The notes beneath the pieces were generated by a model. The model ran no database searches, was not told where the DNA came from, and saw only the letters and a list, made by a program, of their open reading frames with translations. Shown in pieces: positions 57,960-64,000 of a stretch of 64,000 nucleotides of DNA. Every line of letters starts with the position of its first letter. The first letter of the stretch is position 1. The stretch spans positions 124,001 to 188,000 of the forward strand of contig CBFFRP010000119.1 of NCBI GenBank assembly GCA_965644295.1, given 5' to 3'. Source of the stretch: Paraphysomonas bandaiensis. Taxonomy: Eukaryota > Chrysophyceae. Position numbers and translations under genes: made by a program.

Positions 57960-58130
57960 GGAAGTGGTCGCACCTTGGTGCTTCCGTAGCGTTAAATAGT
58001 AGGATAAGAAAAGTGTGTACTGATTAGTAATGGGTAGAGGTCTAAATAGTCTGTCTAGTATTCAACTAGCCACTACATTGGTGTAGATTTTTAACGCCTA
58101 TTACTAAATAATAAGACTTTCAATAATCAA
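57960..58130 (+). repeat. Box element copy
   Basis: Reads GTGGTCGCACCTTGGTGCTT, then GTAGCGTTAAATAGTAGGAT, and ends TAATAAGACTTTC. The central GCGGCGACGCACAAGC is deleted here compared with the copies at 1.4 and 33.2 kb. Confidence 0.6.
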
Positions 58131-58184
58131 TTAATTCATAGTCTGTTAATACCACACTATCTATTATGAGCGGTAGTATCTTCT

Positions 58185-58272
58185 TAGATATTAATGGCAA
58201 TTAATGGGCCATTATATTTTCCGGGAACTGGACTACCATTAAAGGGCCATTAATGGTTACCAGGCCCTGGTT
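58185..58272 (-). mobile_element. End of a CAGGGCCTGGTAACC-type hAT MITE
   Basis: Ends with the reverse complement of CAGGGCCTGGTAACCATTAA, preceded by repeated GGGCCATTA words. No partner end in the right orientation and distance is recognised. The rest of 58130-58463 has no gene. Confidence 0.6.
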
Positions 58273-58463
58273 GTAATTGCAATGTTGCATGATTAATGAC
58301 GGGATAATTTCAATGGTTGCCCCATATATGGAATTCCTGTTAAGTTCATACAATTCGCAGTTTCTTCAACATTACAGACTAGCTACTAACGACGAATTCC
58401 AATGCGCTACTAGCCTTAGGCTGAGGTATTAGTTACTTGCGTCATATTTCAAGCTATAATATT

Positions 58464-60303
58464 TTAAAGACGACTTCGTAACTCCATTGCAGTTCGAACC
58501 ATACTCGGCTTTATGTCCTATAGAGACAAGATATAGAACGTCAGAAAAAACAGACCGTAAATTATACACTTACAGCTATTTTAGTACACCCGCTCAAAGC
58601 CATCGCCAAGTGAAGTTCCTCTTTTAGCAAATTTAACACGTTAAACACACCATCCTCCCCGGAATGTGCAAGTCCCCATAAAATAGGACGGCCAACAAAT
58701 ACCGCTCTAGCTCCTAAGGCCAGCGCCTTGCACAAAGAATTGTGATATTACGAGACCTATTAATTCAGATTTCCATATATACCTTGAGTGCATCTGTCCC
58801 TCTGGTAACTCCCCCATCGACATATACCTCTGCTCTACCCGCTACGACTTCACAAATTCCTTTTAAGACTTCTACTCCCGCCGGAACCGTGTCCAGCTGT
58901 CTCGCACCGTGATTTGATACCCAGATACCATCTACTCCATGCTTCACGCCTAAGAGCGCATCTTCTTTGGACATTACCCCTTTGACTACTATTTTCATAC
59001 TAGTAACCGTTTTTAGCCAGTCAATGTCGTCCCAAGTGAGTGTGCGGTCGATTAGTCCAGCAACGTAAGATGCCAGTCCAGAGCCTTTGGAGCCAGATTC
59101 CTTGGTACCCGCGGCGTGTTCTCCCCCTTGAGAAGTGAAATTTCCCATTGTCAAGTGAGAAGGAAGGGCAAAACGGTTTCGAATATCGGCCTGAATCAAT
59201 AGCACAAAATAAACTTCAAAATCAAAATCTGATCATGTACAGGACTTCAGGAGGTTGACACCACGCTTCCAAACATTTATAATTGCCTGTATCACGCACC
59301 TCTCTTCGACCTAGAATTGGTGCATCGACTGTGACAGCTAAGGCCTTGTACCCTGCCCTTTCCGCTCTCTTTATTAGATCAAGGGTTACCTCTCGGTCCT
59401 TGTACACATACAGTTGGAACCATCGGAGACTTGAGGGACATGCCTGAGCAACGTCCTCAATTGAAAGAGTAGACCATGACGAGAGAGTCATTAAAGTTCC
59501 ATGCCTAAATTAAAGATTATCATAAGCTTTACAAGTAAGTAATTAAAATTACATCACATTAAATGAAATCAAAATATAAGCAAATTAGCTATTTTAAGCA
59601 CTACTGCAGCTAATAAAGGTATGCAGAACCTAGTACTATACTCTTCATACATAACTACACGTACCTATCTGCTGCCTTAGCTGTAGCCACCTCCCCACCC
59701 TCATTAGCCATCTGTTGCATTGCTGTGGGAGCCACGCAAATAGGAAACGCTATCTGTGGAATCGAAAATACGTTAACCATACAGAATTGACTTTGATAAC
59801 ATCTTACCTTTTCGCCTAGAATCGTCGTCTGCATGTCAATATTGGATACATCGACAAGCATTTTAGGAATGAGTCGCAGTCGACCGAAAGCCGCCCTGTT
59901 CTCTTGCAGAGAGATCATATCATTGGCTCCACTTGCATAGTAATCGTACGCGTTCCTGCGTGTAGTTTAGTTGATTAGTGTAATAAAACAATAAGCCATG
60001 CAAGCAGATGCAAAGGGATGGCGTATGTATGCAGTGTGGTATGTATGCTATAGATGTACGTGTAAAGCACCTGGGCAGACTATCGTGAGCATATCGCTCA
60101 TACTCTGATACATTTACGGGGGCAGGACCGGCCTTGGCTACACGGTGAACCCATTGCTCCTGCACAGGACCCAGAGGCTTACTCATTCCAGCAATAAGTT
60201 GAATTGGGTGCAAGACACGAGCGATACTCAGCCCTGCTGTTGATGTATATGCCGACACCGCACCTGCAGCATGTACTGCTGCACTGCCTGTACGTCGAGA
60301 CAT
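58464..60303 (-). CDS. (S)-2-hydroxy-acid oxidase (glycolate oxidase family), peroxisomal
   Basis: Seven exons: 60303-60071, 59955-59808, 59753-59665, 59504-59300, 59190-58783, 58726-58574 and 58517-58464. All are in phase, giving 429 aa and a TAA stop. FMN-dependent alpha-hydroxy-acid oxidase motifs are intact: [38 protein letters not shown] (Lys) and SNHGARQLD (catalytic His and Arg), then [17 protein letters not shown] for phosphate binding. The enzyme oxidises glycolate or related acids to oxo-acids with production of hydrogen peroxide. The protein ends in SRL, a type-1 peroxisomal targeting signal. About 55-75 residues at the N-terminus are extra compared with typical members and have no known motif. 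A minisatellite begins 95 bp upstream. Confidence 0.93.
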
Positions 60304-60397
60304 GTACAGCAGAACAGCAGGCCCTACTGCTGTATATGCATCATTGTTCTAGATTATATTATTAGAATACAGCTGCTCATCCGTATAGTATACCATG

Positions 60398-61830
60398 CAT
60401 GATATGCAGGATATACCATGCATGATATGCAGGATATAACGCACATGCATGATATGCAGGATATAGCATGCATGATATGCAGGATATACCATGCATGATA
60501 TGCAGGATATAGCATGCATGATATGCAGGATATACCATGCATGATATGCAGGATATAACGCACATGCATGATATGCAGGATATAGCATGCATGATATGCA
60601 GGATATACCATGCATGATATGCAGGATATAGCATGCATGATATGCAGGATATACCATGCATGATATGCAGGATATACCATGCATGATATGCAGGATATAA
60701 CGCACATGCATGATATGCAGGATATACCATGCATGATATGCAGGATATAGCATGCATGATATGCAGGATACAGCATGCATGATGTGCAGGATATAACGCA
60801 CATGCATGATATGCAGGATATAACGCACATGCATGATATGCAGGATATAGCATGCATGATATGCAGGATATACCATGCATGATATGCAGGATATAGCATG
60901 CATGATATGCAGGATATACCATGCATGATATGCAGGATATAGCATGCATGATATGCAGGATATAACGCACATGCATGATATGCAGGATATACCATGCATG
61001 ATATGCAGGATATAGCATGCATGATATGCAGGATATAACGCACATGCATGATATGCAGGATATACCATGCATGATATGCAGGATATACCATGCATGATAT
61101 GCAGGATACAGCATGCATGATATGCAGGATATAACGCACATGCATGATATGCAGGATATAACGCACATGCATGATATGCAGGATATAACGCACATGCATG
61201 ATATGCAGGATATAACGCACATGCATGATATGCAGGATATACCATGCATGATATGCAGGATATAACGCACATGCATGATATGCAGGATATAACGCACATG
61301 CATGATATGCAGGATACAGCATGTATGCTATGCAGGATATAACGCACAGGCATGATATGCAGGATATAGCATGCATGATATGCAGGATATAGCATGCATG
61401 ATATGCAGGATATAACGCACAGGCATGATATGCAGGATATAGCATGCATGATATGCAGGATATAACGCACATGCATGATATGCAGGATATAGCATGCATG
61501 ATATGCAGGATATAACGCACATGCATGATATGCAGGATATAACGCACATGCATGGTATGCAGGATATAACGCACATGCATAGACGCATGCATGATATGCA
61601 GGATATAGCATGCATGATATGCCGGATATAGCATGCATGATATGCAGGATATAACGCACATGCATGATATGTAGGATATAGCATGCATGATATGCAGGAT
61701 ATAGCATGCACGATATGCCGGATATAGCATGCATTATATGCAGGATATAACATGCATGATATATATGCCGGATATAACATGCATGATGTATATGCTGGAT
61801 ATAACGCACATGCACGATATGCAGGATATA
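60398..61830 (+). repeat. Minisatellite of 23 and 27 bp units
   Basis: Roughly 55-60 tandem units of the type GATATGCAGGATATA followed by one of three connectors: CC, GC or the longer ACGCACA form, then ATGCAT. Units with CC or GC are 23 bp, those with the longer connector 27 bp. The core is nearly invariant, with drift only after about 61590. All three minus-strand frames stay open for 300-490 codons simply because the unit lacks stops. It lies directly upstream of the oxidase gene. Confidence 0.93.
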
Positions 61831-62327
61831 CAGTCACAGCATATACTACACAAAAATATATGTTCACTGTATTTGATGCCAAGTTAATGCCAACTCTTAA
61901 AGTAGGGATACTACGCATCTAGTGGATATATATGTGACGGATTATAGCGGAATTGTGTATTGTGTATTTTAATGCCGTTTACACCGTTCGCATACACAAT
62001 CCGGTACTATTTCGATTTACAGAATTGAGGGTATAGTTCATAATCGGAATTTCTTATTAACATTGAGAAAACATAAGTACTGGTTCTGTTTTTACTATTG
62101 GCATTGGCACTATATAATACAAACAGACAAGCAGTACTTAAAAGTAACCGAAAGGCTTTTTTGGAGCAAGGTACTCATTCGAATTCAATTGCATAGTCAA
62201 TGCATTAAGGGCTTATGCAATAAAAAGAGTATCATTCAATGCCTTGCTTTATGCCCTATGGTTGTCCCAGGTTTCTTCAGAAAGAGTTAGAGTTCTAGAA
62301 TTCTCATTGCTATATCGAGAAGAATAT
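61831..62327. other. Spacer, nothing recognised
   Basis: AT-rich sequence with short unsupported open frames only. Confidence 0.5.
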
Positions 62328-62680
62328 CAGGGCCTGGTAACTATTAATGACCCATTAATGGTAGTCTAGTTCCCGGCAATTATAATGGCATTAATGAAAA
62401 ATGTCCCGGAAATTATAATGGCCATTAATGGCTATTTTACCTACTAACTTTTAAAGTAGATAGCACCACTCATATAATAGATAGTGTTGTGCAACCTTAA
62501 TTACTAATTTTTAGTTAAATAGTAGACTACAAATTTTAACTACTTCTCGCTCTCTACTGGCACATCAGGATCTTCTTGCAGGGCTTCATGGAGGGTATAA
62601 ACATCCCACAACATGTAATTGGCTCGTAGGAATAGCAACGATTCTAGACGATATGGATTCATGTTTCTACGCTCAGGTCA
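62328..62680 (-). pseudogene. hAT transposase C-terminus with its inverted end
   Basis: CAGGGCCTGGTAACTATTAA at 62328 is the inverted end. On the minus strand 62670-62540 reads NPYRLESLLFLRANYMLWD and closes at a TAG, the end of a hAT transposase. The rest of the gene is absent, so this is a truncated copy related to 49430-49620. 62681-62907 shows no gene. Confidence 0.75.
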
Positions 62681-62907
62681 TAATAATCAACAATAGTATG
62701 TGTGTCAATATAGGATTAAATTTTAATTATAGGCATGCAAAATCGGTGGTAGCACACTGCGAACTCAGTGGATAGTGTACCTTATTACTTGTTTTTAATT
62801 TACTAGTACGATAAAAAAGTTTTCTAAAGATAAAATTCAAATAGCTTTTGTAATGTCCACTTAATCGATGTTAGAAATAACGAAATAGATGTACTTTATA
62901 TAAAATT

Positions 62908-64000
62908 CTACATATTCACAATGCCTCTACTGGTGACATATCTAGAGCTAGGGTGTTGACTTCGAGTATTCTGAGCAAACGCTGACACCCACTCATCCAG
63001 GAAATCTTTAAACCGTGCGTAAAAAACACCATTGTCCCTGTAATGAAAACATCATTGTTATACTAAGACTACCTTATTGCGTTGAAATTTCTTGTATCGC
63101 AAAGCAAAACCCGTTCCATAATTATTCAGTAAATACAGATGTACACACCTGGTTATTGTCTCTATATTGTTGTGGCCAGCTCCATCTACCCAAAATGGCT
63201 TAGCTCTGCAGTGCACTGGCGAGGCAAGAAATAAGTCCTCCCCATTCCAGAAGGGTACCACTTCATCTCTAGTACCGTGGATGACATATATCGGACAACA
63301 TACACTCGATATTCTACATAATTATACACCATATTTATTACAAACAATTGATAGAGGAAAATGAGGCACCCGCATGCACATCAATAACACGCATCAATAC
63401 CTGTCGACATTAGGGAACATATCTCCTGGCAGGGTGAATCTAAAGTTGAACGCCACACGGTATATCGACAAAACTGGGCTCTGAATATTAAACATTAAAA
63501 CAAAATATTACATAATAGTTATGTCAGAAACACTCTAAATTGCGTGCCAATACCTGCAAAACGAGACCACCCAAGTAAACCCCTTGACACGACAATTTGT
63601 GGGCTAAGTATGTTGACGGACCACTTCCCAGTGATCTTCCGTACCTACGGCGTAGTAGAACAGTGAAATCGAAAGTACATAGTGGATATTGCGTGTGTCT
63701 ACACTCAAGCAAGACGCAAACACAATCTTACAATACAATATTCTCCGGTGGAATAAGAAGCTTTTCGGTCAAATGGGAATATGCAGCCCTAGTGATGAGA
63801 GTCAGCGGTTTATGAAAGAACATGTTCAGTGAAAACAAGCAATACTCAATCAAAGCAAAGATATGCAATCTGTACGTACTCGATGTTTTCGTAGCATGAT
63901 TTTTCACTTGGAACACCCGGTGCTTTCCCATATCCCTCATAATCATATGCTAACACATTCACTTGGATCTCACGGCTGAGTTCACAAAACCACTCATATA
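62908..64000 (-). CDS. ABHD17-like alpha/beta hydrolase (partial, runs off the window)
   Basis: Visible exons: 64000-63880, 63788-63732, 63644-63554, 63480-63401, 63313-63149 and 63037-62908. All are in phase with a TAG stop; the N-terminus lies outside. The sequence has AYDYEGYGKAPG, the nucleophile elbow YGRSLGSGPS, IHGTRDEVVP with the acid, and VDGAGHNNIE with the catalytic His, so the Ser-Asp-His triad is complete. The wording matches the ABHD17/ABHD13 group; ABHD17 enzymes remove palmitate from membrane-attached proteins. The C-terminal tail after KDFLDEWVSAF is unstructured. The exact substrate is unknown. Confidence 0.9.

Noticed and set aside
58480-58510. GTTCGAACC word as a tRNA B box
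   Set aside because: It falls inside the last exon of the oxidase gene and no cloverleaf can be drawn around it.
60349-61918. Minus-strand frames of 308-488 codons in the minisatellite
   Set aside because: All three frames are open because the unit lacks stops; unit lengths of 23 and 27 bp would scramble any frame, so no protein is being maintained.
62063-62290. Open frame of 75 codons
   Set aside because: Aromatic and basic low-complexity translation without domain, homologue-like motif or splice support.

Overview
The window is nuclear DNA from a eukaryote. Protein-coding genes are split by short GT-AG introns (about 50-120 bp), and the intergenic DNA is AT-rich and full of LTR retrotransposons, hAT-type DNA transposons, MITEs and very long tetranucleotide arrays. 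The host genes (SLC44 choline transporter-like, COMMD, RCC1-repeat, ARM-repeat, universal stress protein, proteasome RPN3, peroxisomal 2-hydroxy-acid oxidase, ABHD17-like hydrolase) and the hAT transposase type fit a unicellular protist. A stramenopile-like lineage is my best guess, held weakly. I saw no bacterial operons, rRNA, tRNA or CRISPR array.

Layout: 0-3.4 kb, repeat-derived DNA. 3.5-8.5 kb, a divergent pair (SRL-repeat protein on -, choline transporter-like on +) separated by a TATG array. 8.9-19.2 kb, an intact-looking 10.3 kb Ty3/gypsy element with identical LTRs. 19.6-20.3 kb, a hAT relic. 20.7-26.3 kb, a divergent pair (COMMD on -, small conserved-looking protein on +) around about 4 kb of TATG repeats that also contain a duplicate of the first two COMMD exons. 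27.7-32.7 kb, a divergent pair (RCC1 protein on -, ARM protein on +) around a CATA array. 32.7-36.2 kb, repeat-rich gene-poor DNA. 36.2-37.9 kb, a tandem universal stress protein. 38-40.5 kb, repeats and a duplicated exon fragment. 40.5-42.5 kb, RPN3, followed by a CATA array. 44.2-48.1 kb, a divergent pair (poxvirus-VP39-type methyltransferase on -, WRN-type exonuclease with BRCT on +) around a CATA/CCTA array. 48.5-57.8 kb, a MITE, a hAT fragment, and a hAT element with a chromodomain Ty3/gypsy element nested inside it. 58.5-60.3 kb, 2-hydroxy-acid oxidase with a 1.4 kb minisatellite just upstream. 62.3-62.7 kb, a hAT end. 62.9-64 kb, an ABHD17-like hydrolase running off the end.

The most striking object is the 8.9-19.2 kb retroelement. 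Its Gag start codon lies inside the LTR. Gag and Pol are in the same frame, separated by one UGA that is followed after 12 nt by a perfect H-type pseudoknot. Pol carries a SET-domain (histone-methyltransferase-like) insertion between RNase H and integrase. The other retroelement carries a C-terminal chromodomain, so the window holds one element with a putative chromatin writer and one with a chromatin reader.

A second theme is promoter architecture. Nearly every long simple-sequence array sits 60-250 bp upstream of start codons, and four of them lie between head-to-head gene pairs. Exon structures were worked out by hand from splice sites and phase; all close in frame except the first intron of the universal stress protein gene.
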